Below are positions 1-11,600 of a stretch of 64,000 nucleotides of DNA, one piece after another. Source of the DNA: Plantago major (Eukaryota; Streptophyta; Magnoliopsida; Lamiales; Plantaginaceae); assembly GCA_026545765.1 (NCBI GenBank), contig CM048844.1:4154001-4218000 (forward strand), written 5' to 3'. The position numbers and the translations under genes are program-made. The notes beneath the pieces were generated by a model. That model was not told the origin of the DNA and did not search any database. It worked only from the letters and a program-made list of their open reading frames with translations. Numbering within the stretch: position 1 is the stretch's first letter; each line of letters begins with the position of its first letter.

Positions 1-2082
1 AAGTTCTCAACGTTCTGTATGTGGACTGACCTCATGTTAGTAGCTTCCAAAGCTTTTGTTGCATCCTCCAGATTTTCAAACTGAATAAATGCAAAATTCC
101 TCCTGATCCTCACGTTAAGAATCTTACCATAAACATCAAAATGCCTCTCCAAGTCCCTCTCTCTGGTAAGATATGGATCAAAGTTAATGACAAATAGGGT
201 CTTTGAAGGTCTTGAATTGGATGCAGGTTTTCGGGAGCTCTCTGGCCTTCTGCTGGTGCTTCTTTCTTGCTGTGACATGATAGAAAGACAGTTGAGAAGC
301 ATTGCACAAGATAGCCATTAGCTGTATAGTGCCAAGAAATACTCAACACGGTATATACCTTAGTCCACTCGACACGGAGTCTACGTCCCTTCCTGCCAAA
401 TTCAATTCTGTCAAGTGCACGAATGGCATCCTCTGCATCTCTGTCATCCTCCATGTAGATAAAAGCAAAACCTGACAACAGAAATCATACAATTCCAGTT
501 TTAATGCAAACCTTAGCTTTAAAAAAACAAATGCGACAAAGGTGAAGTCATTGACTCATCAGAAGATTAACAATTTACTTTCAACAGAATCAGTACAATT
601 GATGAGCAAACCATCTACCATTTCACCTGATAACATTAGTAATGACCGGTCCTGTCTATTCAGAAATTAATGACCAGTTGCATCAGTAACAGACCTTGGC
701 CAGTGATTTAATCAATGTCAAGGGTCAATTATCCAAAGGTGGATTGTCACATGACATCACAACAAAAAGTGAGTGCTTTCTTTCTCCAATTTAGTCGGAT
801 GACCCAGCTTCAAAGGTCTGCGAGTTACGTGGAAAAATGGAGGGTGCGCAAAAGTCATGAAGAATTGGGGCAACAGTGACTCGGAAAAATGACTGATGGT
901 GTGCCTTGGATGATTGATGAGAGGGCTCTTCTAGGAAACTAGAAGAGGATGCCTGTCACTGCCATGAAATGAAATGCGGAAGAAAGCATCCACCAGCCAG
1001 GACTGAACATGGCAATGAAATCCTGCGTCAAAGAATTAGTTGAGTATGGGGGGCCCACACTTTGAAAGATATACCTTTTTTTTGCTTTAATACATCCCGA
1101 CACCCCACTAAACTCAACAAGGAAACAATGGTCTCGTCTGTAGGCATGTACATTGCATGCACTCTGCTGAAGTGGTTCATGTGCGTGGACAGATTCTTCT
1201 GAAGCTCGTCTGCCCCGGCCATCTTTAAATCTTCGGTCTCCGTGGAACATACTCCATGGTGACAATAGTTCCTTTTTTTCAGGTTACGAATTTTGTTTGA
1301 AGGTCTAATGTGTCTATATAGATGAGCAGTTGTTTATAATTTGGAATGCTTAACTAGAATCCTTTTAATCAAAATCGAGAAGCATATATTACTTGACCAG
1401 AAAAAACAAACAGTAGCCCCATAAACACCAGTCACACCAAAACCAGCATAAGCATTAGACTGAACAGACTCTATAAACTTTCAGCTTGTTGGGTCCAGTA
1501 TGATCTCGGCCAGTCCCTGCAGTTTTTTCTACAGGTACCAATAGAATGACTTCAATTCCGAATGCAGCCATGAGTCAAGCACACGGACGAGAAAGCTTCT
1601 TACCCAGGAAGGTAAAGGAGTCCTCTAGGTACTCTTACGTCCATTGACTAGTAAAATTTAAAGTCCTAAAGCATGAAGTTATCAGCAGCAATATTCTGAA
1701 TGCACTTCAGAGTAATACAGGTTCACTTATATCTTGATGTTATCTCCATCACAAACAAACAAAGTTGACATTTTGAGAAGTACATCCAGCTTTCTTAGTT
1801 CAGTCTTCCAATGCATTGGTTTAATAGAAGATTAATTTCACTTGCAACAAATTCACTTTCCTTATTTCCTTGTAAAACATACTTGAAAGAAATTATACAG
1901 TGTTCGATTCATGATAAATTGGCAACGTAGCATATGCAAATCATGAAATGGATAATTACAACGAAAAGACACTTACCAGACTTCATGTCAACCCTGTCAA
2001 CTTTGCCATATCTTTTGAAAAGCCTCTCAAGGTCAGACTGCCGAGCATCATACTCAAAATTCCCACAGAAAACTGGCCTCAT
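1..2082 (-). CDS. RS40/RS41-like: RS40/RS41-type SR splicing factor (5' part; gene continues beyond left edge)
   Basis: This is a nuclear pre-mRNA splicing regulator of the plant-specific RS subfamily. The exons are 2082-1977, 471-359 and 269-31; the first two total 73 codons and end in phase 0. The protein starts [20 protein letters not shown], the first RRM with its RNP motifs, continues through [17 protein letters not shown], and then enters a second RRM ([20 protein letters not shown] ... [14 protein letters not shown]). The RS-rich tail is missing because the last visible exon ends at a GTCAGT donor at about 30. The FCGNFEYDA and [14 protein letters not shown] wording fits RS40/RS41 rather than RS31. 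The first coding intron is about 1.5 kb, far longer than its neighbours, which is typical of SR genes that regulate themselves by alternative splicing. The start codon is the first ATG of the RRM frame, 27 bases downstream of an acceptor. The family call is very secure; RS40 versus RS41 is not resolved. Confidence 0.95.
1075..1265 (-). other. Candidate alternative (poison) exon inside the long SR intron
   Basis: Within the otherwise AT-rich first coding intron there is a denser, GC-richer island with open frames on the gene strand. It ends in a good donor (AAAAG|GTATATC at 1075/1074), and several AG sites lie between about 1200 and 1245. Plant SR genes are known to keep conserved alternative exons with premature stops in exactly this intron. 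The exon call is inference; its 5' boundary is not determined. Confidence 0.4.
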
Positions 2083-2790
2083 TGCACCCGAATGCTGATG
2101 CTCTCGAACTGCACTCAAAAACAAGTATTGATTATTGACACACTTCTGTTCAAAAAGCTGCTCATCATAAGATACCCTCCAATCAACATCCCGTCCTCTC
2201 CTTCACTCAAAGTAAACATAACAATATTGCGTTTGTTTTGACACATAATTCATACAACAGGGGCAACGTATAAATTCACCAATAAAGAAGTGATTAGCAG
2301 ACAACTAATACCAAAGTGTAGCAACACCAACAATTCTCGATAAGCCTATAAGCTCAATTTTTTACCACCAGCTAAAAAGTTCATAACCCTACTCTTTCAA
2401 ATGCAATGGACGCACTCAAAACACAAAACCAATTTCAGTTAATACATAAAACCAGCACAGATCTCACTAATCCGAAAATTAACGAACAAAAACTAGCAGA
2501 TCTTTGAAAAGAAAATACTAAATTAACATAAGCAGCCCAATTACCAAAGCTAATTTCACGCAAAACCTAAAATCCCTTGCGAAGATTCAAAAACAGCAAA
2601 TGATATAAAATTGAAAATAGAGAATACAGATCTGAGCAAGATAAGAGCTGTATCGGATACAATTATTGAATTGAGAAGGAATTGAAGAAACAATGGCGTA
2701 CCTTTGGAACTGACGAAGACCTAGCAGGTGCACCCAAAAATATCTAATTCGAGAAGAGAGTAGGAAGAAAATGGAGTTGGAGGTCAGCTC
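2083..2790 (-). other. 5'UTR of the SR gene, with an intron
   Basis: A leader exon from about 2790 to 2702 ends CCAAAG|GTACGC. An acceptor TGCAG precedes a second leader piece (2108-2083) joined to the coding start. The intron between them is about 590 bp and AT-rich. UTR introns are common in SR genes. The transcription start is not visible precisely. Confidence 0.6.
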
Positions 2791-3494
2791 TCAGATTTAT
2801 ACTGCGACCTAGGGTAATATAGTCTTTTCCTACTTATTTCCCTAAGTTGGAGGGCTAAAATTGTCTTTACAATTATTTTCCGAAATTGTAAGGTTAGGTA
2901 CATCTTTTAAATGTGTTTGCGTGTTTGTATAAATGAATGCGTAATTGAGTATGTCACTTATTGATAGATCGATTTACATGGAAATACAATCATCTAAATC
3001 AATCATAATGTTAATCAGCAAACCTTTAAACGACTTTTGATAATGTTTATTCACTTATGATTTTACGACATGTTAACTGAAAGAAATGTTAAATTTGATA
3101 AATTGGTTAATTACATTGCATAAATATATTGTAAGATAGAAGTAGTAAAAGATGAGAACGAATCAACATGATACGTGCCAATACATTGGCTTATGAACGA
3201 TTAACTGTTTATTGTACTCGATACTCTATTAGGGAAAAAAAGGTTGTCGACCAAGTATGTTGGATCTGAAACGCATAGATTACTATATTGGTAATCATAC
3301 ATTAGTATGTACTTTGCCCCTATAAGGATTGGAATCGAGCAAAATTCACCTGGGGCTCCACAATTACAGTGAGAGGCTGCACCAGCATCGAAGAGGCCCT
3401 GGAATCGACCTTATTGTACAAAATTCATCATTGAACTAATTTACAAAACTAGCTACCAAGAATGGGAAGTTACAAGCATCTATGTAAGTTTGTA
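2791..3494. other. Intergenic: SR promoter side and 3' flank of the response regulator
   Basis: An AT-rich spacer with no supported gene. It holds the SR-gene promoter (right-hand side, transcribed leftward) and, next to 3494, the 3'UTR of the response regulator. Parts of that 3'UTR recur at 7340-7430. Confidence 0.6.
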
Positions 3495-6400
3495 CTAAAA
3501 TCCAGAAGAACTCTTTGATCCTTCATGCGTATGGTTATCTCCAGCAAGTCCAGGGGCCAATAAAGATTCCAGAAACTCATCATAATTGACCTGCTGCAAT
3601 GAACATCAGTGAACATATAAATGTTGTGCGTCTTTATGCTAAAACTGTTATAAGAAAGCTTCGATTAGATGATCAAGATCGGTTAGTCACATCACTTGCC
3701 TCATTGGGAGCTTGATTTGAATGTGGAACATGGATGTTCAAACCACTAGTGTTGCCTTGACGAAATCCAGAGGCTGTAACATCGGTACCTACATTCTGTC
3801 GAATGGAACAGAGCTGTTACATGAATAAATTGTACATGTAATCGGTTGTTTGTGTAGTTCAGTAAGAATTTAGTCGATGATAGAAACAAATTTAGTCGCA
3901 GAAAATTTGCGCAGAGGAAAAATTGCGAAAGTACCTGAACCTGGTTTTGATCTTGAAAAGTAGGATTGTCGTCCTCAACAAGCAACTTGACAAGTTCATC
4001 CAAATTGTACAATGGACTGCCAGCAGAACGTTGGATTTGATCTTGAGAAGCAGGATTGTCATTACCGTCCTCATGATCAAGCAGTTTTACAAGCTCATCC
4101 AAATCGTACAATGGACTGTCAACTGAAGGTTGAATGCCGCCTCCACTTTCAACATTTCCGATCCCTGATGCATTTGAGGGTGGCAACATTTGACACTCGT
4201 TTCTGACATCGCACACCTGTTCCCCTACAAAATGGGCATTAGGTCCCTGATATGATGAGGAAACCATTGCTCCCCCGGCCAGCTGATCAATATTTATAGC
4301 ATTTTCATTGCGCAGTGGAACAGTACTAGTGCAACGTAATTCAGGATGGATAGGGAAGCTCATCATTGCATTTGAGGAGTTTCCTGATTGGAGAAAACGC
4401 TGGATATGTGAAATATTAAGTCCCACGTAATTGGTGTTGCAGTTCCTTAATGGAGGACGAAAATTGGTCATATGTGTGTTACGGTTGCTGTTCGAGAGAC
4501 CAACGGGTGCGCTGGTGTTGCGCATACAGGAACTTCCAGCATTCCCAAATCTTGATTGTCCTCTTTCCTGACTTGGATAGAATGCTCCATTAGATCCTGG
4601 ATACTGTCGACGATTTCGTTTGTGAATGTTGTTTAAACAGCTGTTAAGTAGAGGTGAGCCGTTTTCTGTTGATGAGGACGAGGTTGGTATGAATACTGGG
4701 GGCAAATTGTTGCTTGTTATCCACTCTAATCTGCTAACAGTAGGTGGATGTTGAGCTCTTTCAGCAGCTTTCTTCAGAAAGAGCCTATATTTCTGCAGAT
4801 TTCGAAAGTCAGAATAGTACAAATTAAGCTACCAATGAAGAAAAGGAAACTGAACCACTTAATGGGAGAAATTTGAACCTGTAAATGACTTGCAATATGG
4901 TATTTAGTCAATTGAGGATCATTCATTCTTGCAAGGATTTTTATTGGACTAGCTCCTAAGCGATACAAAAAAAAAAAAAAAGAGTTAGTGATAATATGTA
5001 CAGAAGAACCACTGTTTCACAGGAAAATTTGGGGTTGTAAAACTTTCGCAAATGTTATCGCAACCTAATCTATATGTTGCAAAGTTTGCGTATTTAAGAA
5101 ACTGCAAAGAGATTCACATTCTTGCGACGCGGATGAATATAAACTGCACAGATAAGCATGTATATATCCATAAAACTAGTGATGAGAACATTATTGAAGA
5201 ATCTTACTACTATAGCCAATGCTATGAATGGCCTCCAGAAACTGGCAATGCATTGCATCTGTCCAATTAATTTTCTGCTTTTTGCGCGAAGCAGCTTGAC
5301 TACATTCACCACTTCTTTCGTCAAACCCCTCTTTTCTAGAAGAGTTTCTCTCTGAATCCTTGCTGTGATCACTCATAGCTTCACCTGCTGATGATTCAGA
5401 GTCAATTAGTATTGCTTCATGAGAACCGTTGTTGACAGATGGTGTCTTCCATAGAGGAAATCCCTCATCATTATCCTCACCAGTGACTCGGCTCTTCATT
5501 TTGTTTTGGCAAGCATGTTGCCATATAGTCTCTAAATCGTCTGATGCAAGTGGCTTAGTCATGTAAGATTTTGCACCAGCCTTTAGTCCTTGTAGCATTA
5601 CACTCTCTCTTTCATCAGCTGACATTACTGTTTGTAATATATACACAAATAACACACAGCAAAAACATTTTCAATCAGCATCATAGTTAGAGCTAGTACT
5701 ACATAAAATGCAACGAAATGGTAACACATTTCGAGCTTTGATAAAATTGGACCAGCGCAGAATCATGTTTGAAAACTTCTGGAGATACTTTTATTTGCGC
5801 AGACAAGAACTGGCATGGTGCTCAATCACAGTGGGAAAAAAAGAAATATACCCTCTCTAAATCGAATCATTTGGTTTCACAAACAACATAAGTAGTCACA
5901 TATATAAAAAGTCTTAAGAAAGAAAACTCACAAACAACAGGCAAATTGAACTCTCTTGTAACAGTCTGTTGTAATTGAATCCCATCCATGTCTGGCATGT
6001 GAACATCACTTAGAACCAAGTCGAATTCACCTGCTTTGGTTCTTAGTGTGCACAAAGCATCATTAGGGTGCTTCACTGCTGTAACTGAAATAGATACACA
6101 AGAAAACAATTAAGTAGCTTAAACAGAATGAAGAAACATTGGACTATTCGGCTATTCAAACATAAGAATACGATATAGTCTAGATTATGTATATCTGAAT
6201 TATGTGCAGTATATGATTTATTAAATCATTTTGAATAGTTAGCGTGAAGTGGAATTGAAACTTATTTGCAGACTGCACAATAGAGCTTAGGAAAGAAGTT
6301 TATGAAAGTTTTCGAGACTTACCACTATGAAAGATCATTCGAATTTTGTCTAGTACTAATGGAAAGCGACAAGAATTTAACAGATCGATGTTTTCATGTT

Positions 6401-6926
6401 ATCATTATAACAGAATCTTCAGAAATTTCCAAGCAGTACTTTAGTAAAGGATGTTTGATCTGGATGCAATTTATATTAATTGGAAATGGAACGGATACAA
6501 ATTTACCCCAAAAAAAAAAAAAAATCACGCGCAGTTTCAAAATACTTGGGTGATTTTGAGGGGAATAATTTTTAAATGGCCTTCTGAGTCTCCTCTGCAT
6601 GCTTTTTTGTGAGATTAAATAGGGTTCTTCATTGTGCACTAATGAAATAAAAGGTCAATACAATCCACTGAAAATTCATAAAATAAGAATCTGTTCGAAG
6701 AAGATGAACATAGAATACAAAGTTTCAATTTTTTTTAAAGCGAAAAAGGGAAAGAATGAGAGCAAGAATCTGTACCTAGGCAATGAAACTTCCTGATCAG
6801 TTTAATAGCAAGAATTGAAAGACAGACTGCATCATCATCTACAACCAAAATGCTGACTGTTTTGGCTGCTTCTTTCGCCCTGGAACCGCTGCTTGAAGCC
6901 ACATTTTCACCTTCCATGATCCTCAT
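3495..6926 (-). CDS. Type-B response regulator (ARR-B, receiver plus GARP/Myb-like DNA-binding domain)
   Basis: This is a nuclear transcription factor at the end of the cytokinin His-Asp phosphorelay. Seven exons (6926-6776, 6084-5932, 5627-5208, 4955-4879, 4792-3935, 3795-3700, 3593-3495) join in frame to 617 aa. The receiver domain (about residues 25-140) has the acidic pair in LVVDDDAV, phospho-acceptor Asp77 in LVLSDVHMPDMDG and Lys126 in YMTKPL. The GARP domain (about 217-275) runs KINWTDAMHCQFLEAIHSIG, then PIKILARMNDPQLTKYHIAS and HLQKYRLFLKK. It is somewhat divergent from the usual LTRENVASHLQKYR. The C-terminal half is Asn/Ser-rich, with a doubled acidic SPLYDLDELVKLL / SPLYNLDELVKLL motif that probably serves activation. 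Exon 6 ends in a GC donor (GAG|GCAAGT); using it joins NE to QVNYDEFLESLL in frame. The start could be Met1 or Met4. Two relics of paralogues lie nearby on the same strand. Confidence 0.93.
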
Positions 6927-7339
6927 TTCTTCGAACTACTGAGAATATTAAGATATGTGCAGGAATATCTGAAATTGCCAAAGATGGAGATGCAGAACAG
7001 AAAGGTGTGGATAAAGAGAAATCGTACATGGCAACTTATAGGCACGTCTTGTTTTTCGTTGGTCATTATGTTAAATCTTCTTATGGTAATTTTAGCCTAG
7101 AAGATCTGGTGAAACTTAACATTGAATGCAAACTTTCAGATTATGAAAATGCTTCAGATACGCTTCTTTCTGGGCAGATTTAAGATCTTGCTGCATTTAA
7201 TTATGTTTCCTATTTTTAATTATGATGAGTGTTCATTGATAGCAATTAATCTAAGTTCATGCCATGATTAAAATAGGTGACTAAAACAATAAAGAATATT
7301 CTGTTTTTATTGATAACTGTATCTCAGTCTGCATAACAC
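6927..7339. other. Intergenic: response-regulator promoter and leader
   Basis: AT-rich DNA upstream of the response regulator start with no supported gene or repeat. It ends where homology to the 3'UTR of that gene begins again at about 7340. Confidence 0.5.
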
Positions 7340-7540
7340 GAGAATTTGTTCAGTTATTCAAATTCTTCATCAAACTAATATTTTAGCTACACATCCTATT
7401 ACAAATAGTAGTACTAAAATCTAGTGCAGGTTTAAGCCGATCCCAGTTTATATACCACCAAGCGTATGATCGACTGATCGTCTTCAAACAGTCCAGGGGT
7501 GGGCAAGTGAAGATTCCAGAACATCGTCATGAGTGTTTGG
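7340..7540 (-). pseudogene. Last-exon and 3'UTR relic of a second type-B response regulator
   Basis: The stretch reads on the minus strand as NTHDDVLESSLA followed by a stop, matching VNYDEFLESLLAPG of the intact gene's last exon. The nucleotide match (shared blocks such as gcgtatg, agtccagggg and aagattccaga) continues into the 3'UTR (tactaaaat, then an aaactaat...agctac block). No other exons are recognisable immediately upstream. It is collinear with, and the same strand as, the decayed body at 23914-26330, whose tail exons are missing. Confidence 0.7.
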
Positions 7541-8611
7541 ATAACTTGCTACTCTAGCTCTCGGCATTGTTGGGTTTCAAATTGCCAGATTATGAGGTTA
7601 TCTCTGGTAGATGCCATGTTGTATTTTCCCATATAGCGCTCGCTATACATTTGTTGAACCAGTTTATGTTGTACAAAGATATATCGGTGTTGTAATTTTC
7701 GTGATTCGTGTGGAACACGTCCGGTGGTGTTGTGGCCAAAAAGGAGCTTGTGGATAGGGGAGCGAGCTCTTGAAGTGTATATATACTTCATATTTTTGTT
7801 TACACGTTCCATCCTGATGGAAACATGCCAGTCTTAATCTGGGAAATGAGAAGTTTCATGTTTTGTGGATCTGTGACCATGTACCACTCCCTGTGAAATA
7901 GTGCAGAGGGGAGCGAGCTCTTTACCTTAATGTTTGCTCAACTGCCTGTGCTAGTGAGGATTTACGGAGTCGCAATTGTCAGTTTTCGTACTACCGTTGC
8001 AGGTGGAGCCAGAGTACAAGAATCATAAATTGCAAATCTCTGATCTCCACTGCTCAAAATAAACTTTAGCTCAACATACAATTCAGAAAAGGGCTGGATT
8101 TTAGGTGCTAACTTTTCATGGGCAATCATAGGACATGAAATGTACAAATTTTATATCATTATGACACAAACACAGATACTAGTATTAATCTCAAGTGTTA
8201 CAAAAAATACACTATCATCGGAAGAGCTGTACCTACATAAATACTCATCCACTCACAAGTTCTACTGCACAATGTCCTCCGCACTAGTACCAAACAGAAG
8301 GCCAGGGATACAAAATTGAATTTACACACGACCAGGGATGAAAGAATGAATCAGCAGCATAAACGGTCCGGGTTTCATCATTCTACGGAGCAGCACCCAT
8401 ATAATATACCCAGACTTGATTACGCTACGCATATATAACAGAGGGAGATTCGGATTGTGGAATCAACTTCAACTTTTTCACTCTCATGCAGAATCTAATG
8501 TTGAAAGCACTCTAGCGCGAGGAGCTAAATATGTATCTGATTTCACTCCTGGTTAATTCTGCAGGTGCATACAGTAGCCAGCTTTCTGATCAAAATCATT
8601 GCTTTCAAATT
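7541..8611. other. Intergenic between the ARR tail relic and the SEC8 stop
   Basis: No supported gene. It contains a 15-bp direct repeat (ggggagcgagctctt) at about 7757 and 7908, and at its right end the SEC8 3'UTR. An 87-codon minus frame at 7549-7812 has no recognisable family and may be partly decayed ARR sequence. Confidence 0.5.
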
Positions 8612-11600
8612 TTAATGGGGTAAAATCTCGGCCAAACGGTCAAGAGCATCGGCAGGGATATCCCTGCCTGGGATCTGGACCTTCAAAAGATTAGTGTACC
8701 TGCAATAGCAAAGACAATAAATCAAAGATGGCAAACAAAGCCAGCCCTTGGGAACTTAAGGTTAGTAAGAGAACTCACTCTGTAGCAGTGTAAAGGTGCT
8801 CGTGCTCTAAAATAAATGCGAGCAATGCCTGGAGAACAGCAGATGCACTTGATTATTTAGAAGATAAAAATAAGTTCGAGCAAGTTTCCCTGGAACGAGT
8901 GGGGGCAAAGCAAAAACAGAACCATAAATGACCAGTGGGGGTAAGTGATTTACCTCGAAGGGCATGTTTAGCAACTCAAAGTAAGTCCGAACACGATCTA
9001 ATTTCACTTGTACGGCTTCATTATCAATTGGAGTGATAGCAGACAAAGCCTGAAAACCTCAGAAGAATAAACAGTTAATGCTGCTTCATGGTTGAAACCA
9101 CCAGTGTAACATTGGCAGTTGAAGCACTTCCTTCGTGTCATTCGAAAGGCACAAAAACTTCGGAAATCAGAAGACTCGGACAGTTAGACCCCAATCCAAC
9201 CACCTCCAAACAGGATTAGGGCAAAAGAAAAAAGAAAAAAAAGCACAAACAGGATTCATCAAGAAAAGGAGCAGTCCAGCTTCAGACACGATAAATACAA
9301 TCTCAAGAGTCCTGATCACCATTTTAAGGAATGCACAACACTTGCTGATAATTCAATCTGGATCACTGATAGTCAGTTAGACCACTGGCTCAATTTATTT
9401 GTGTATCATTTTCAACTTAACAGCCGGAGTTGAGGAAAACAAGGCTTGCAAGTGACTGGTTATTTGGAAAAGTCACAGTCCTCGAGCACTACCAAGTAAC
9501 TTTTGATTCTTTTTGCAGAAAAATGCGGATGCCAGGTATTAAAACGTGCTGGATTCCCCTTTGGTTAAAAGCTTAAGCGTGTATAGATGTTGGACCTTCG
9601 ATCATTTGTATGTTGTCTTTCGCCTAACCTCACTCTGCGGATTTATCATCCTCTTAGAGGCTAAACAAGTACAAATTTTATCGGCTACGTATGACACTGT
9701 AGAATATGCACCATGCCAGGGAGACCGAGCCTTTAACTTAAATTGCTTAGATCTCTAGGAAATCATGGTAAAGTATAAACTTTTTGGTCCTCAATCTATA
9801 CAAGTTAATTCTCGACAATGTCGGCTCGTTTGCAGAAGGAATTTCCACATCTGATAAACGATGGCAGGTATAGATGTGGAATACTATATATCAGGTCTTT
9901 CGTTCAGTGCCGTTAGACAAGCTGAAGAAAATCACGATCTTTAGTAGACCCCACTCAATCTTAATCTAGAAGAAAGGAAAGCAGAGGAGGGTAGGACAGA
10001 GAGGACGAGTAATACATAGCCTAAGTGTAATAGATCACAAACCTGCTCCAGTGCAATTGAATTACGGCATATCTGCTGAACGCCAACAAGGTTGATGGAT
10101 CTCATATCAGCCAGAGCCTGAAAGGGAGATGAATAATATTACTCAATGGTGATAATCAAAATGGAACAATTTCTCAGATGCAGGAAGCGCATTTGATAAT
10201 AAGCATGGGTGACAGAACGACCTTTATGGATGCATTAGCTGCAACACTGCATATTCCCCCAAATATGTAATTTCGCCTTGTATCCGCTACAAATGGTGCC
10301 ATTTCCTCATCTCGACGTGTGATCTAAATATAACATAAAGGAAATTCTTATCACCTTAGGAGCTAAGCAATTGTACATCAGAAAGGCCATAATATGACAC
10401 TTGAGAATGTATCTGTGAGATATAAGCAATCTATTCATTTCCAAAACATCATTTGCCAATAAAGAGAACAGTTATCAACATTATGAGACAGCAAATCATA
10501 TATATTTCTTATTACCGGACAAGTCAGTGGCCAGGATCAACTTATTTTGTAACTATAGTCAAAATTCAGTTGCTAACCAACTATCAAGATGGTACCAGTT
10601 GCAGTCCCGGTAGTTAATAACTACTGAACACGATGTTGCTATAAATGGAAGCTACTTAAATATAAAAGTTCATATTTGGCCAGTTTCATGTCAAGGGCTA
10701 CCTAGTAGGTAAAGGAGAGAATTTTTTTTAAGAAGGAAATATTGAATTTTATCCTCGAGCATAAGATAATTTTGCAGGATTAACAAGATAGATTCGGTGG
10801 ATCAGCACAAGAAATTAAGTACAGAAACTCACATGAGAAGTTAAGGAAATAACAAAATCGTCTGGCTCCTCTGCATCTTCATCATCCAAATAGTCTCTCT
10901 TTGTCATCTCCTACATATTCCAAGATTTCACCACACTTGTTATTAGCTTAGATGAAGATCGGTAATGGAAAGTTGATTTCTTCCAAGTAATAGCCTTACA
11001 GATGACACATACCTGCATATGAAAAATAGTCTCCAACTGCATCTCAATGCGTAGAACCTTAAGGCAATCGATAGCCAATTTTCTATAATCTTCAGCAAAT
11101 GATGCAAGATCTTTAGAAGGTGCGCTGCTTCTCCTAGCATGATGAGACGGTTTCTTTGTTCCATTTTCTTCAATATGATCGTAAGCTTTGGAAGATGATT
11201 TCCCAAGCCTAATGTTAATACAGAAAAGGTAAGTTATTAAGCAGAGTGAAGCAAAAGCAATATATTCAAGAATATCTAATATCGTTGGCAAGGAATCAGA
11301 AAACGATAGTTACTAGGAAGGAGAAGCATTGCTAAGCTGGGGAAGACAACATATACGTATCCATTCTCAATCGCAGATAATGACACGGTCTCAATCATGA
11401 CTTCGAAAAAGAGCCATAATCATGAATATAAATTATGAAAACCACCACTGACGGTAAAAGGCTAAGAGCTGGTGCTAACACAAGCTTATGAAGACAATGA
11501 AAGAAAAACTAACTTGCCTTTCCATTGAGTCCGCAACATACTCCAATGAATCACTCAAGGACGCCAGCAAAATAAGTTTGTTATCATCATGAATCAAGTT

